Positions 9,348-18,880 of a stretch of 64,000 nucleotides of DNA are shown piece by piece. The stretch covers positions 1-64,000 of the forward strand of contig CALSTX010000003.1 in assembly GCA_943789375.1 (NCBI GenBank), written 5' to 3'. Position 1 is the first letter of the stretch. Every line of letters begins with the position of its first letter. The notes beneath the pieces were generated by a model. It was not told the DNA's origin, ran no database searches, and saw only the letters and a program-made list of their open reading frames with translations. A program made the translations under genes and the position numbers. The stretch is from an uncultured Opitutales bacterium (GTDB lineage Bacteria > Verrucomicrobiota > Verrucomicrobiia > Opitutales > Seribacteraceae).

Positions 9348-11714
9348 ATGTCGACTTTCTTAGAAAAAGCTTTTTCCGCTTTTCGTTGTATGAGTTTTTT
9401 GTTCCGTAATCATTTAGATTCCACGGTAAAGGGAGGATTTTTACTCTCCGTCTTTTATTTATTCTCCATGGGCTGTTCACAAAAGATGGACCCTGAGGCT
9501 GCCGATTTGGAAGTAAAAAAGCTTTTGCAGGGAGTTCCGGGCTTTGATTGGAAACCTCATCAAAAATCAAGACTTCAAAGTCAGTCAGATTATAAATTTC
9601 CAGATATTCCAGCCGATGATCCTGAGGCGAGGAGAGTAACGGAGCGAATACAGCGAGACGATGCTTATGAAGAGAGGAATGAAAGCATGCAGGGGAAGTC
9701 AAAGGGTTGGCGAAGTCATTTACCTGCCAATGAAAGTGGTGAAGTATTTTTAACTTTAGAAAATTCAATGGAATTGGCTTTACTCCACTCCCGAGAATTT
9801 CAGAGTCAAAAAGAAGCACTTTATTTAACTGCCTTGGATGTAACCCTTGAGAGGTTTCGTATCGGGCCCAGACCTTTTGCAGGTATTTCAGGCCAGGTCT
9901 CTCAAAAAGCAAATGAAGAGCCGTCAGACTTTTCTTCGAGACTGAATATGGGAGTACGGGGGATTGCAGGTAAAGGTACCAATTGGGTGGTGTCTTTAGC
10001 TAACCGCTTGAGTATTGAGCTAAGCGGTGGTGATGTTGAAGTAGGAGGTTCTCTTGCAAATCTTACGATCACCCAACCTTTACTTAGGGGGGCAAGTCGG
10101 AGAATTTATCTCGAGAGCTTGACCCAGCAGGAACGCCGATTGTTGTATGATGCCAGGAATTTAGAACAATTTAGGCAGGGATTTTTCCTTGATGTAGTGC
10201 TCGGGGCCAATCCATCCAGGAGAGTGGGCTCAACCTCTGCAATTTCCATTGTTTCCCCTCCAAGTATGGGGGTTTCTGGATTTTTGGGTTTAGTGCTGGA
10301 GTTACAAAGAATCCGAAACCAAGAGGCAAATGTTGTGAAGCTTAAAGACAGCTTAGAGCAACTGGAGGCTGCGTTTAAAGCCGGACGTATTGGAAGTCGC
10401 CTGCAAGTTGATCAAGCAAGACAAGCTCTATTTAGCGGGCAGAGTCGTTTACTGGCCGCCCGGTCCTCTTTTGAGAACCGATTAGATGGTTATAAAATTT
10501 TTCTGGGTCTTCCTGCCGATCTACCCATGGTGGTAATGGACGACTATGTCTCAGGTTTCAGGCTCAATGATCCAGAGACATCCAAGTTGCAGGATCGTTT
10601 GAGTCAAATACTCAATATGGTGCGTAACTTTGATGAAACGAAGTCAGGTAAAGATCTGAGATTTCAGGCTAATCGTATTCTTAAACTTGAAGATCAAGTC
10701 CGAGTGGCTTTAGTTGGTTTAAATCGGGATATTGAAAGTTTTAAAAAGGCCATACCTTTGAGAAAAAAAGGATTTGATCAATTACGATCCCGAACTGACT
10801 TGCAGGATTTAGGTATGAGCGTAGACACTTTCAGAAAGGATGAACTGCCCGAGCTTTTAAACGATTTAAACCAAACACACCAAAAAATGCAGACTAATTT
10901 ATCTGCCCTTTTTTCTGAAATCCGAAAGTGGCCAAATGAAGCCAGTGAAAATACCTTAGCATTAAACCGTAGATCCTTGCTTAGCCTTCTAAGTAAACTG
11001 TCGGATATGTTACTCGAGCTTTCCTTAACGAGAGCTTCAGCAAGATTGGAATCAATTGTCATGCAACAAGTAAAGGTCTCACCTGAGGAAGCTTATGGGA
11101 TTGCATCTGATCACCGCTTAGATTGGAAAAATGCCCGTGCGAAACTAGTTGATACCTGGCGCGATGTTGACCTTGCCCGAGATGATTTACGGACGGACCT
11201 TGATTTGGTCCTGTCGGGAGACCTTGGTTCTGATTCAATGGGGTCTGGGCAATTTAGATCTGACGAAAGTCGGGTGAGTGTGGGATTGGAACTAGATACC
11301 CCTCTTTCCAAAATAAAGGAAAGAAATCAATATAAAGCCTCGATTGTACGGTATGAACAGACGCGAAGAGCTTTCCTCGCCTATCAGGATAGCATCCTGC
11401 GGAGCTTCAGGGAACATGAAAGGCTGTCCAACCTTTTTCAGCTAAATTTTGAATTGAGCCGAGCAGCTGTGGGTGGGGCTATTGCTCAAGTTGATTTGGC
11501 AAGAATGAGACTTGGAGAACCGCCCAAGCCGGGGCGAAATGCCCAGTTTGGTGCCACTACAGCCCGTGATTTAGTCAATGCCTTAAATGACCTGTTGGAT
11601 GCAAGTAACAGCTTTGTTGAGGTGTGGATTGGTTATGAAGCAATGCGGATGCGCCTTGCCTATGATCTTGGCACCATGAAATTATCCGGGAAGGGTCTTT
11701 GGGTTGAAGACTAG
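9348..11714 (+). CDS. Oversized TolC-family outer membrane efflux lipoprotein
   Basis: 788 residues from the ATG at 9348; an in-frame TTG at 9246 would add 34 residues and I reject it. A lipoprotein signal is visible: a hydrophobic stretch ending in LFSMGC-SQ (lipobox Cys about residue 45). The TolC-type repeats follow: ALLHSREFQSQKEAL, LANLTITQPLLRGASRR, then helix pairs and a second half with VSPEEAYGIASDHRLDWKNAR and a final membrane-barrel segment. TolC proteins are usually 430-500 residues; here extra helical sequence (about residues 410-590) lies between the halves. It should form the outer membrane channel for the adaptor and MacB-type pump encoded next. Confidence 0.85.
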   Translation: MSTFLEKAFSAFRCMSFLFRNHLDSTVKGGFLLSVFYLFSMGCSQKMDPEAADLEVKKLLQGVPGFDWKPHQKSRLQSQSDYKFPDIPADDPEARRVTERIQRDDAYEERNESMQGKSKGWRSHLPANESGEVFLTLENSMELALLHSREFQSQKEALYLTALDVTLERFRIGPRPFAGISGQVSQKANEEPSDFSSRLNMGVRGIAGKGTNWVVSLANRLSIELSGGDVEVGGSLANLTITQPLLRGASRRIYLESLTQQERRLLYDARNLEQFRQGFFLDVVLGANPSRRVGSTSAISIVSPPSMGVSGFLGLVLELQRIRNQEANVVKLKDSLEQLEAAFKAGRIGSRLQVDQARQALFSGQSRLLAARSSFENRLDGYKIFLGLPADLPMVVMDDYVSGFRLNDPETSKLQDRLSQILNMVRNFDETKSGKDLRFQANRILKLEDQVRVALVGLNRDIESFKKAIPLRKKGFDQLRSRTDLQDLGMSVDTFRKDELPELLNDLNQTHQKMQTNLSALFSEIRKWPNEASENTLALNRRSLLSLLSKLSDMLLELSLTRASARLESIVMQQVKVSPEEAYGIASDHRLDWKNARAKLVDTWRDVDLARDDLRTDLDLVLSGDLGSDSMGSGQFRSDESRVSVGLELDTPLSKIKERNQYKASIVRYEQTRRAFLAYQDSILRSFREHERLSNLFQLNFELSRAAVGGAIAQVDLARMRLGEPPKPGRNAQFGATTARDLVNALNDLLDASNSFVEVWIGYEAMRMRLAYDLGTMKLSGKGLWVED

Positions 11715-11798
11715 GACCACTCCTCCTAAGCTTTTAAGGCGACTGGCACTGCGAAGTCCTAACTTGCTCGTGCTGTTCTATACTATAGGATAAGAACC

Positions 11799-13223
11799 AT
11801 GTATTCTGCTCATTCAACGAAGAAAGCTTTTGTCTCCTTGAAGACTCTAATGGGGGTAGGGGGTGCCGGTGCTCTGTCTATAGTGTGGTGGTTTTATGGG
11901 GGTGAAAAAATTTCAGATCAAACTATTCAACCCTTATTTGCTGAAGCTGAAACTGGAGCATTCTCCCTGGAGATCATTGAGCCAGGAGAGATTGAAAGTG
12001 CCGAAAATGTTGAAATCAATTGTGAGGTGAGAAGCCGAAGTTCCGGTGGGGTCAGTATCCTTGAAATTGTGCCGGAAGGTACCATGGTAAAAAAAGGAGA
12101 TTTCCTCGTTCGTTTGGATGACGCTGCGTTTCAGAAAGATTTGCTTCAACAAAGAATATCGGTTCACCAATCAAAGGCGACACTGGTGAAAGCCACTGCA
12201 GATGTAGAAGGGGCCAGGCTGGCCTTGCAGGAATATTTATCCGGATCCTTCCGAGAAAGTGAAGAACAGCTAGAAAGTGCCGAGTTTGTAGCTAAAGAAA
12301 ACATGAGGCGAGCCGAAGAATACTTGGTTTACAGCCAAAAGCTTGCGGCTAAAGGCTATGTCTCAGGTGTCCAACTAGATGCGGATCAATTTGCCGTTCA
12401 AAAAGCCAGAAAGGAGCTCGACCTGGCCCAAACTAAACTAGAAGTTTTGAGAGTGCATACTCGAAAGGCGAAAGTTAATGATTTGAATGCTTCGATTAAA
12501 ACCACCAAGGCCCGCCTACAATCGGCTGAAAATTCCTATCAATTGGAAAAAACGCGAGAACTGGAAATCGAAGAGCAAATAAAAAAATGCACCATTTTTT
12601 CCCCTTCGGATGGAGAGGTTACCTATGCAAATAAAACCAGTGGGGGATCGCAAGATGGTGTATTGATCGAAGAAGGTAAACAAGTGCGGGAACGCCAAAC
12701 GATTATCCGGTTACCCGACGCTTCCCTTCTACGGGTTAGAGCAAAAGTGAATGAAAACAAAATCGAGGATGTACGCCCTGGAATGAAGTGCCTGATCAAT
12801 ATTGATGCGATTCGGGATTTGGAGCTTAGTGGCGTGGTTGATTCGATCAGTGAATATCCTTTGGCTTCGATGAGCAGGTATACCTCTCACATAAAAGAAT
12901 ATGCGACCGAAATCCTTATTTCAACTCCACCCAGTGGGATTCGTACCGGTATGACAGCCCAGGTTACCATTTTGTCTGAATCTCAGGAGAATGCCCTTCA
13001 GGTTCCTATAACAGCTGTTTTTAGAGATGAAGGGAAAGCTTATTGTTTGGTCAGCAAGAATGATACAGATCTCGAGCGCAGGGAAATTAAAATGGGGCCT
13101 TTTAATATGACTCATGCTGTGGTGGTTGATGGGCTCAAGGATGGTGAAAAAGTAGTGGTGAACCCGGGCTTTTTTAAAGCCAAATTTGAATCTTCTGATC
13201 AGGCTAAAGCTGCTGTAAATTAA
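11799..13223 (+). CDS. HlyD/MacA-type periplasmic adaptor (membrane fusion protein)
   Basis: 474 residues. One N-terminal membrane anchor (about 18-35, GVGGAGALSIVWWFYGG) is followed by a split biotinyl-lipoyl domain (SSGGVSILEIVPEGTMVKKGDFLVRLDD near 95, partner CTIFSPSDGEVTYANK near 263). A long coiled-coil hairpin lies between them (about 130-255), then a beta-barrel and a membrane-proximal domain. It bridges an inner membrane pump and a TolC channel. It lies 84 bp after the TolC gene and 35 bp before the macB-like gene, so the three form one efflux operon. The coiled coil is long, which may match the enlarged channel partner. Confidence 0.88.
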   Translation: MYSAHSTKKAFVSLKTLMGVGGAGALSIVWWFYGGEKISDQTIQPLFAEAETGAFSLEIIEPGEIESAENVEINCEVRSRSSGGVSILEIVPEGTMVKKGDFLVRLDDAAFQKDLLQQRISVHQSKATLVKATADVEGARLALQEYLSGSFRESEEQLESAEFVAKENMRRAEEYLVYSQKLAAKGYVSGVQLDADQFAVQKARKELDLAQTKLEVLRVHTRKAKVNDLNASIKTTKARLQSAENSYQLEKTRELEIEEQIKKCTIFSPSDGEVTYANKTSGGSQDGVLIEEGKQVRERQTIIRLPDASLLRVRAKVNENKIEDVRPGMKCLINIDAIRDLELSGVVDSISEYPLASMSRYTSHIKEYATEILISTPPSGIRTGMTAQVTILSESQENALQVPITAVFRDEGKAYCLVSKNDTDLERREIKMGPFNMTHAVVVDGLKDGEKVVVNPGFFKAKFESSDQAKAAVN

Positions 13224-13258
13224 TCTGCCTAGGCCAAATTGAATTTGAAAAAAGGCAA

Positions 13259-15337
13259 ATGTCGAAGGTAGCTTTTTCGATCCAAGGCTTGTCTAAGGTT
13301 TACCCAATGGGAGATCTTCAAGTGATTGCCTTGGATGACATCTCTCTTGATGTCCCCAAAGGAGACTATTTAGCGATTATGGGACCTTCTGGTTCTGGTA
13401 AAAGTACCTTACTAAATATCCTCGGTTGTTTGGATAGACCCACGAAAGGGAATTATGAAATTGATGGTACGGGAGTGAATCTTTTATCAGATGAGAAACT
13501 CTCTGAATTAAGAGGGCGGTCGATTGGCTTTGTTTTCCAGTCCTATAATTTAATATCCTATCTCACTGTTGACGAAAACATTTCACTTCCCAGCAACTAT
13601 GCAAGTAATGAAAGTGGCAAGCACCCCGACACTGCTCAACTAGCAAACTTAGTTGGCTTAGGGGATCGGCGTGAGCATAGACCCCAACAATTGTCTGGTG
13701 GTCAGCAGCAAAGGGTGGGTATCGCACGATCCTTGGCCAATGACCCAGCTTTTATTTTAGCGGATGAGCCGACGGGAAATTTAGATACCACTACTACCGA
13801 AGAGATTTTAGATTTATTGGATAAACTGAATGGGGAAGGGAAGACCATCGTTCTGGTTACCCATGAAGAAGAAGTGGCGAGCCGAGCTCGAAGGGTGGTG
13901 AGAATGAAGGATGGAGCTATTGTCGAAGACCATCGCTTACGAGATCCGGCTCCCACTGAACCCTTGATTGTCAAGGAAGTTGGGATTCACAATAATGTGA
14001 AGAGTCAAATAAGTTTTTTGAAGAGTATGTGGACTCATTTGGGAAAGGGTGCCTTTCAGAGTATCTTTACCCACCCCATGAGATCTATCCTTACGGGTCT
14101 TGGCGTATTTATTGGTGTGGTAAGTGTGTTGTGGCTTTTGGCAATCGGGGAAGGGATTGCGGCAGAAGCCGAGGGAGAAATTATGCAATTGGGTGCAAAT
14201 AATATAATTATTTCCAGTAAGCGACCACCCGAGTCTGAGAGGTCAAGTAAAGGCCAATACTTTTACTCATACGGTCTCACTCAAAACGACTACTTCAAAC
14301 TAATTCAAAGTGTTCCCCACATTCAGGCGTCTTATGTAACCCGTGAATTGGATCGAAGAACGGTTTTTACAAAAGATGGGAAAAAACGGGCTGAATTATT
14401 GGGCTGTCTTTCCAATTATAGAAATCTTCACAGCCTGGTCTTAACTCGGGGAAGATTTCTTACCGATGAAGATAATCGTGATAAGTCTGAAGTTTGTGTG
14501 TTAGCAAGCAAGCTTTCCAAGGTGCTTTTTCCTTTCGGTGACGCTCTCGGGAAAACAATTAATATCGGAGGTAATTTGTATCGAGTTGTAGGAGAGGTTG
14601 CCCCCCGAGGAAATCTCAAAGATACCGGTGATTTAGGCTTTAAGGAAATATTTGAAGATAATGTCTATGTCCCCATCGAAACCATGTGGTCTAAGATTTT
14701 TGATTATTCTTACCGTGGCTATGACGGTAGCCCTTTAATTTCGAAGATTATTCTTACCATCGATGACCAGGGAAAGTTACTTACCGTTTCCGAGATGATT
14801 CAAAATATTTTGGACGAAGACCACGGCATGGAAGATTTCCAAATTATGGTGCCTCTTGAGCTGATGGAGCAAGCAGAGCGTGCAAAGCTTACCTTTATTT
14901 CATTAATGGGTCTTGTGGCGGGGATATCCTTATTTGTTGGTGGGGTAGGTATCATGAATATCATGCTTGCCACCGTCACTGAAAGAACCAGAGAAGTTGG
15001 TATTCGTCGAGCCCTTGGAGCTAAGAAGAATGATATCATTTTACAATTTCTTATCGAGACCATCACTTTGACTGGGTTGGGTGGGGTGGCCGGTATAATC
15101 GCGGGTTTTCTTTGCCAGCCTGCTTATTCAATGATTCTTGGTTTTATGGAAAGTTGGACACCTTCTATTTATGAATCTCTGCCGGCATCCATGCAAAACA
15201 TGACCCCGGTCCTAGTCCTTTGGTCTTTACCTCTCGTTTTCTTTGTCGCGGTTTTCACCGGAGTAATCTTTGGCCTCTACCCTGCAAAAAAAGCATCGGA
15301 GATGAATCCGGTAGATGCTTTGCGTCATGTGGTCTGA
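13259..15337 (+). CDS. macB: MacB-type ABC transporter, fused ATPase and permease
   Basis: 692 residues. The N-terminal ATPase has Walker A GPSGSGKST (42-50), signature LSGGQQQR (about 144) and Walker B FILADEPTGNLD (about 165). A linker leads to the first membrane helix (near 278, SILTGLGVFIGVVSVLWLLAIG), a large periplasmic MacB core domain (about 300-540) and three C-terminal FtsX-type helices starting at ISLMGLVAGISLFVGGVGIMN, with the conserved RTREVGIRRALGA loop. This architecture is that of MacB, the mechanotransmission ABC exporter that works with MacA and TolC. The cargo could be a macrolide, lipoprotein, siderophore or peptide and cannot be told from the sequence. Confidence 0.9.
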   Translation: MSKVAFSIQGLSKVYPMGDLQVIALDDISLDVPKGDYLAIMGPSGSGKSTLLNILGCLDRPTKGNYEIDGTGVNLLSDEKLSELRGRSIGFVFQSYNLISYLTVDENISLPSNYASNESGKHPDTAQLANLVGLGDRREHRPQQLSGGQQQRVGIARSLANDPAFILADEPTGNLDTTTTEEILDLLDKLNGEGKTIVLVTHEEEVASRARRVVRMKDGAIVEDHRLRDPAPTEPLIVKEVGIHNNVKSQISFLKSMWTHLGKGAFQSIFTHPMRSILTGLGVFIGVVSVLWLLAIGEGIAAEAEGEIMQLGANNIIISSKRPPESERSSKGQYFYSYGLTQNDYFKLIQSVPHIQASYVTRELDRRTVFTKDGKKRAELLGCLSNYRNLHSLVLTRGRFLTDEDNRDKSEVCVLASKLSKVLFPFGDALGKTINIGGNLYRVVGEVAPRGNLKDTGDLGFKEIFEDNVYVPIETMWSKIFDYSYRGYDGSPLISKIILTIDDQGKLLTVSEMIQNILDEDHGMEDFQIMVPLELMEQAERAKLTFISLMGLVAGISLFVGGVGIMNIMLATVTERTREVGIRRALGAKKNDIILQFLIETITLTGLGGVAGIIAGFLCQPAYSMILGFMESWTPSIYESLPASMQNMTPVLVLWSLPLVFFVAVFTGVIFGLYPAKKASEMNPVDALRHVV

Positions 15338-15344
15338 TAGGCTT

Positions 15345-16715
15345 TCAACTTTGCCTTAATAATGGGCGAAGAAACCTTTGGTATCCGTGATCACCGATAG
15401 AGGTGAAGCGCGAGTCTGTTGTTGAAGGCCATGGGCCTCCGTGATGGGTCGCTTTCCCGGGCACGACTCCCGGAGGAAAACCATTGTGCAGGAGTCGACC
15501 TACTTTTGATTCTAGTACTGGAAGGATTTTCTGCCTAAGTAGATGGTCTTCTTCTGTACTGTGAAGTGAGGCCGTAAGGCTTCCATCTAAAGACTTTGCT
15601 ATCCTTAAAAGTTGATTCTCGTCTTCTGCTACAACGAGAAGTGAGCTTGGCCCAAAAGCTTCGGCTCTAAGATGTTTACTCTTTAGAAACCTTTTCCCAT
15701 CCATGGTGAAGATTTTAATTTCACCATTATTTCCACTTGGTTGATTACCTGAAGAGCAAAGCAATTGAATTTCTTTTTCCAACTGTAAACAGGTATATTC
15801 ATAATTTGCGTGGACTTCAGCATTTAACATGGGCAGGGCGATTTGATTTTCAGTCGCTGCTTGAAGGGCATCAGTAAAATCATTGGTTAGGGATGATTTT
15901 AAAATAAACAAAGCCCCAGGCTTGGTACACATTTGCCCAGCATAGAGATTGACTGCCTGGACGAAACCTTGGGCAAACTTTTTACAGTTGGAATGAAGTA
16001 AGCAGGGAAGGGCAAATAGAGGGTTTAAGCTCCCCATCTCAGCGTAAAAGGGAACAGGGTGTGTTCTTTCTTGATTTATTCCATGTAGGGCAGAGCCTCC
16101 TGCCAGAGAGCCAGTGAATGCAATGGCTGAGATCAGAGGGTGCCTAACTAAACACTGCGTGACTTCATTCTTCTCTCCGTGGAAGAGCTGGAAACAGTCG
16201 TTTGGCATCTTGGTTATCTTGATCGCCCGGCGTACTGCATCCGCTAGCTTTTCGCAGGTTTTCGGATGCCCGGGATGTGATTTAACCACCACAGGGCAAC
16301 CCACCATCAACGCACTTATAGTATCTGTTCCCACGACTGAAATTGCTAAAGGGAAGTTACAGGCTCCAATGACAGCAACTGGACCAAGAGGAAGCATTTT
16401 AATTTCTCTTTTTTTACCAATGGTTTTGGTGCCTGGGATTGGTTGTAACCAAGATTCCTTTGCACAAATCTTTGAGAAATTTTCAATCTCTCCAAGGGCC
16501 CGTTGAAATTCCATAGATAGTCGCTCTTTGCCCAAGGCGGTCTCCTGATCCGCGGAATCTATAATTTCGGCTTGGTCTTTTTGTAGTTCCTCTTTGATTT
16601 GAAGGAGGAAGGTTGAACGAGTAAAGCCTGATGATTTACGGAAGATTGTGAAGCAACCATCAGCCCGTACAACCGCTTGATCGACTTCATCAAGCGTTGC
16701 ATCAGTTGGGGTCAT
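15345..16715 (-). CDS. NAD(P)-dependent aldehyde dehydrogenase, alpha-ketoglutaric semialdehyde dehydrogenase type
   Basis: 456 residues of the ALDH superfamily. The N-terminal half binds the dinucleotide (GPVAVIGACNFPLAISVVG, PVVVKSHPGHPKT, AFTGSLAGGSAL). The catalytic cysteine is in AGQMCTKPG and the general-base glutamate in YAEMGSLNP. The C-terminus (GPWPSTTDSRFTSIG then RFLRPL) is diagnostic of the KGSADH/2,5-dioxovalerate dehydrogenase branch, which completes oxidative pentose and uronate breakdown by making 2-oxoglutarate. It is convergent with macB (7 bp apart) and lies 18 bp downstream of the glutamate dehydrogenase gene, whose substrate is also 2-oxoglutarate. Joint transcription is likely. 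Confidence 0.87.
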   Translation of the reverse strand: MTPTDATLDEVDQAVVRADGCFTIFRKSSGFTRSTFLLQIKEELQKDQAEIIDSADQETALGKERLSMEFQRALGEIENFSKICAKESWLQPIPGTKTIGKKREIKMLPLGPVAVIGACNFPLAISVVGTDTISALMVGCPVVVKSHPGHPKTCEKLADAVRRAIKITKMPNDCFQLFHGEKNEVTQCLVRHPLISAIAFTGSLAGGSALHGINQERTHPVPFYAEMGSLNPLFALPCLLHSNCKKFAQGFVQAVNLYAGQMCTKPGALFILKSSLTNDFTDALQAATENQIALPMLNAEVHANYEYTCLQLEKEIQLLCSSGNQPSGNNGEIKIFTMDGKRFLKSKHLRAEAFGPSSLLVVAEDENQLLRIAKSLDGSLTASLHSTEEDHLLRQKILPVLESKVGRLLHNGFPPGVVPGKATHHGGPWPSTTDSRFTSIGDHGYQRFLRPLLRQS

Positions 16716-16733
16716 AAGATTCTAAGCGAATGC

Positions 16734-18146
16734 TTACAGATACATGCTATCGTAGATGTCAGCAATTTTTCTGATCGCGAGAGCATAAGCAGCGGTGCGG
16801 CGATCATGGATTTTTTCATTCTCATCTTCCTGGGCTTTGATTTCATGGTAAGCCTCCCTCATGGTATCCTCCAAGCCTGCGCGTACTAAGTTAATTTCAT
16901 TGGGGCCTTCCAGGAGTTTTTCTTTGGCACTCGGATCAATAGTTTTTCCAATTGCTCCTTCAATTAATTCAATAACCCGTTCGTTTTGAGCTTCAACAAA
17001 CCTGCGATCCATTCTGCCAAAACGTACATGGGATAAATTTTTCAACCATTCGAAGTAAGAAACGGTTACTCCGCCAGCATTGAGGTAAGTATCCGGAATG
17101 ATGAAGATTCCTTTTTCCTGAATGATTTGATCAGCTTCAAAAGTTAAGGGTCCGTTGGCGGCCTCAGCCAGAACTTTGCATGAGATACGAGCTGCGTTTT
17201 CCTGATGAATAACACCCTCCATTGCAGCTGGAATCAAAACATCACAAGGATACTCAAGGAGGGCGGCACCGTTGCTGGAAAAAGTTGCCTGAGGAAAGCC
17301 TTCAACTTTTCCGTATTCCTGTTTGTATTGAAGAACAGCCTCAACATTGAGACCATCTTCACAAAGTAAACTTCCGTCCCTTTCGATGATTCCGATTATT
17401 TTGGCTCCGTCCTCTTCCTGGAGGAATTTTGCGGCATGGTAGCCCACATTCCCCAGGCCTTGTAGGATGATACTTTTCCCTTCGAGTCCAGGCTCAAGGC
17501 CGGCTTTCTTTACATCTTCGGGAGTTCGGAAGAATTCTTTAAGCCCGAACTGTACACCTCGCCCAGTTGCTTCAACTCTTCCCTCTACTCCGCCAAAATG
17601 AACAGGCTTCCCTGTTACACATCCTTGTGCATTAATATCAGAAGGGTGAAGCTTTTGGTATTCATCTGCGATCCAGGACATTGTGCGTTGCCCAGTGCCC
17701 ATGTCCGGAGCCGGTACATTGAGGCCGGGTCCCAGAAACCCTCTCTTGTCCAACTCTTGGGCAAAACGCCTCGTGATATGCTCTAATTCTTTCAAAGAAT
17801 ATTGTTTGGGGTCAATCTTGAGTGCTCCCTTGGAACCTGCGTAGGGAACATTTACAATCGAGCATTTATAGGTCATGAGGGCAGCCAGAGCTTCTACTTC
17901 CTGCTGGTCAGCAAAAGGAGCGTACCGGATACCTCCTTTGGCTGGGAGTGCATGTTCGCTGTGGGTCGCTCTCCATCCAGTAAAGATTTCATAGCCTCCT
18001 CTCAATTCTACCCCAAATTTCATTTCGCAAATTGCATTACAGGTACGAATCTGTCGGGCAAGTCCTTTGGGCAACTTCAATGCCTTGGATGCTCGGTTAA
18101 AATATAAGTCTACACTCTCAAGGAAGGAAACAGGTTTTGCTTTCAT
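16734..18146 (-). CDS. gdhA: Glu/Leu/Phe/Val dehydrogenase family protein (glutamate dehydrogenase)
   Basis: 470 residues from the ATG at 18146; a TTG six codons upstream is less likely. The N-terminal dimerisation/substrate domain has LPAKGGIRYAP and NVPYAGSKGALKIDP with the substrate and catalytic lysines, and APDMGTGQRTMSW carries the conserved Asp. The C-terminal Rossmann domain begins with IILQGLGNVGYHAAKFL and includes NGPLTFEAD and PDTYLNAGGVTVSYFEWLKN. It interconverts glutamate and 2-oxoglutarate with ammonia. Length and motifs fit a Glu dehydrogenase better than a Leu/Phe enzyme, but specificity is inferred. It sits between the RRM gene terminator and the ketoglutaric semialdehyde dehydrogenase gene. 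Confidence 0.9.
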   Translation of the reverse strand: MKAKPVSFLESVDLYFNRASKALKLPKGLARQIRTCNAICEMKFGVELRGGYEIFTGWRATHSEHALPAKGGIRYAPFADQQEVEALAALMTYKCSIVNVPYAGSKGALKIDPKQYSLKELEHITRRFAQELDKRGFLGPGLNVPAPDMGTGQRTMSWIADEYQKLHPSDINAQGCVTGKPVHFGGVEGRVEATGRGVQFGLKEFFRTPEDVKKAGLEPGLEGKSIILQGLGNVGYHAAKFLQEEDGAKIIGIIERDGSLLCEDGLNVEAVLQYKQEYGKVEGFPQATFSSNGAALLEYPCDVLIPAAMEGVIHQENAARISCKVLAEAANGPLTFEADQIIQEKGIFIIPDTYLNAGGVTVSYFEWLKNLSHVRFGRMDRRFVEAQNERVIELIEGAIGKTIDPSAKEKLLEGPNEINLVRAGLEDTMREAYHEIKAQEDENEKIHDRRTAAYALAIRKIADIYDSMYL

Positions 18147-18215
18147 TCTTTTTTCCTGAAGCAAAAAACTTTAATGATCAAATCATTTAGATTTATCATC
18201 CACAGTAACAAACAA

Positions 18216-18241
18216 AAAAGGTCCGCATTTGCGGACCTTTT
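18216..18241 (-). terminator. Rho-independent terminator of the RRM protein gene
   Basis: A perfect 11-bp stem (AAAAGGTCCGC with its complement) closes on a 4-base loop. Read leftward it is followed by a T-run, so it ends transcription from the RRM gene whose stop is at 18267. It also insulates the gdhA start at 18146. The A-rich left arm makes it usable from the other side as well. Confidence 0.85.
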
Positions 18242-18266
18242 AAGTGTTAAAGCTGTAACTTAGAGA

Positions 18267-18539
18267 TTACCAGTTCGATTGACGTGGTGGACGCTCCTCG
18301 CGAGGGCGAGCTTCGTTCACTTTCAAAGCACGGCCGCTGAAATCGCTACCGTTCATTGCTTCAATCGCCTGATTTGCCTCATCGTCATTATTCATGGTAA
18401 CAAAACCAAAGCCTTTAGACCGACCAGAGTTACGATCAGAGATGATAGATGCTTTTTCAACGCTACCGTAAGCGTTAAACGCATCAACTAAATCTTGGTC
18501 GTTGCACGACCAAGGGAGATTACCCACATATATTTCCAT
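18267..18539 (-). CDS. RNA-binding protein with a single RRM domain
   Basis: 90 residues containing one RNA recognition motif. RNP2 is IYVGNL (3-8) and RNP1 is KGFGFVTM (42-49), both with the aromatic RNA-stacking residues. A short Arg/Pro/Glu-rich tail ends in RQSNW. Proteins of this form in cyanobacteria, Verrucomicrobiota and others are often cold-induced RNA chaperones. It is monocistronic, with a candidate promoter about 40 bp upstream and its own hairpin terminator. Its RNA targets are unknown. Confidence 0.93.
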   Translation of the reverse strand: MEIYVGNLPWSCNDQDLVDAFNAYGSVEKASIISDRNSGRSKGFGFVTMNNDDEANQAIEAMNGSDFSGRALKVNEARPREERPPRQSNW

Positions 18540-18880
18540 TATTATTTTTAATCTTATGTTATACTGAATCGTTTATGTTATATCAGCCCTAGCATCAGTG
18601 TATCAAAGTAAATGATTTAGTAATGTTAGGTAATTTTCTATAAACGAAAAAAATCATTATCATACGTATTGCAAGAAAGGGCAATGACAAAGGTAAGTAA
18701 TGTTTTCATTGGGATTTTAAGTGAGTATAGTGCCTCACAGATCCATTTATCACATTACAATTTATAATTTGTCAGAATTTGAGTTCAGGGGACTTCTGCC
18801 TAGAATCTCAGCTTGAAAAATTTACAACAAATGTCAAAATTGCTCGATCAGCGGAGTGCATAAGCGCATAATCATGCGTA
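18540..18880. other. AT-rich divergent intergenic region
   Basis: This 341-bp region separates the leftward RRM gene from the rightward cytochrome pseudogene. Apart from the candidate RRM promoter on the left, I see no ORF, strong hairpin or RNA gene. It should contain the ancestral promoter of the decayed locus, but no clear -35/-10 pair stands out before 18881. Confidence 0.6.
18577..18606 (-). promoter_or_regulatory. Candidate sigma-70-type promoter for the RRM gene
   Basis: Read leftward, TTGATA (18606-18601) is separated by 18 bases from TATAAC (18582-18577), about 38 bases before the start codon. A second TATAAC-like hexamer lies closer to the gene. The surrounding sequence is very AT-rich, so chance matches are possible. 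Confidence 0.4.
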
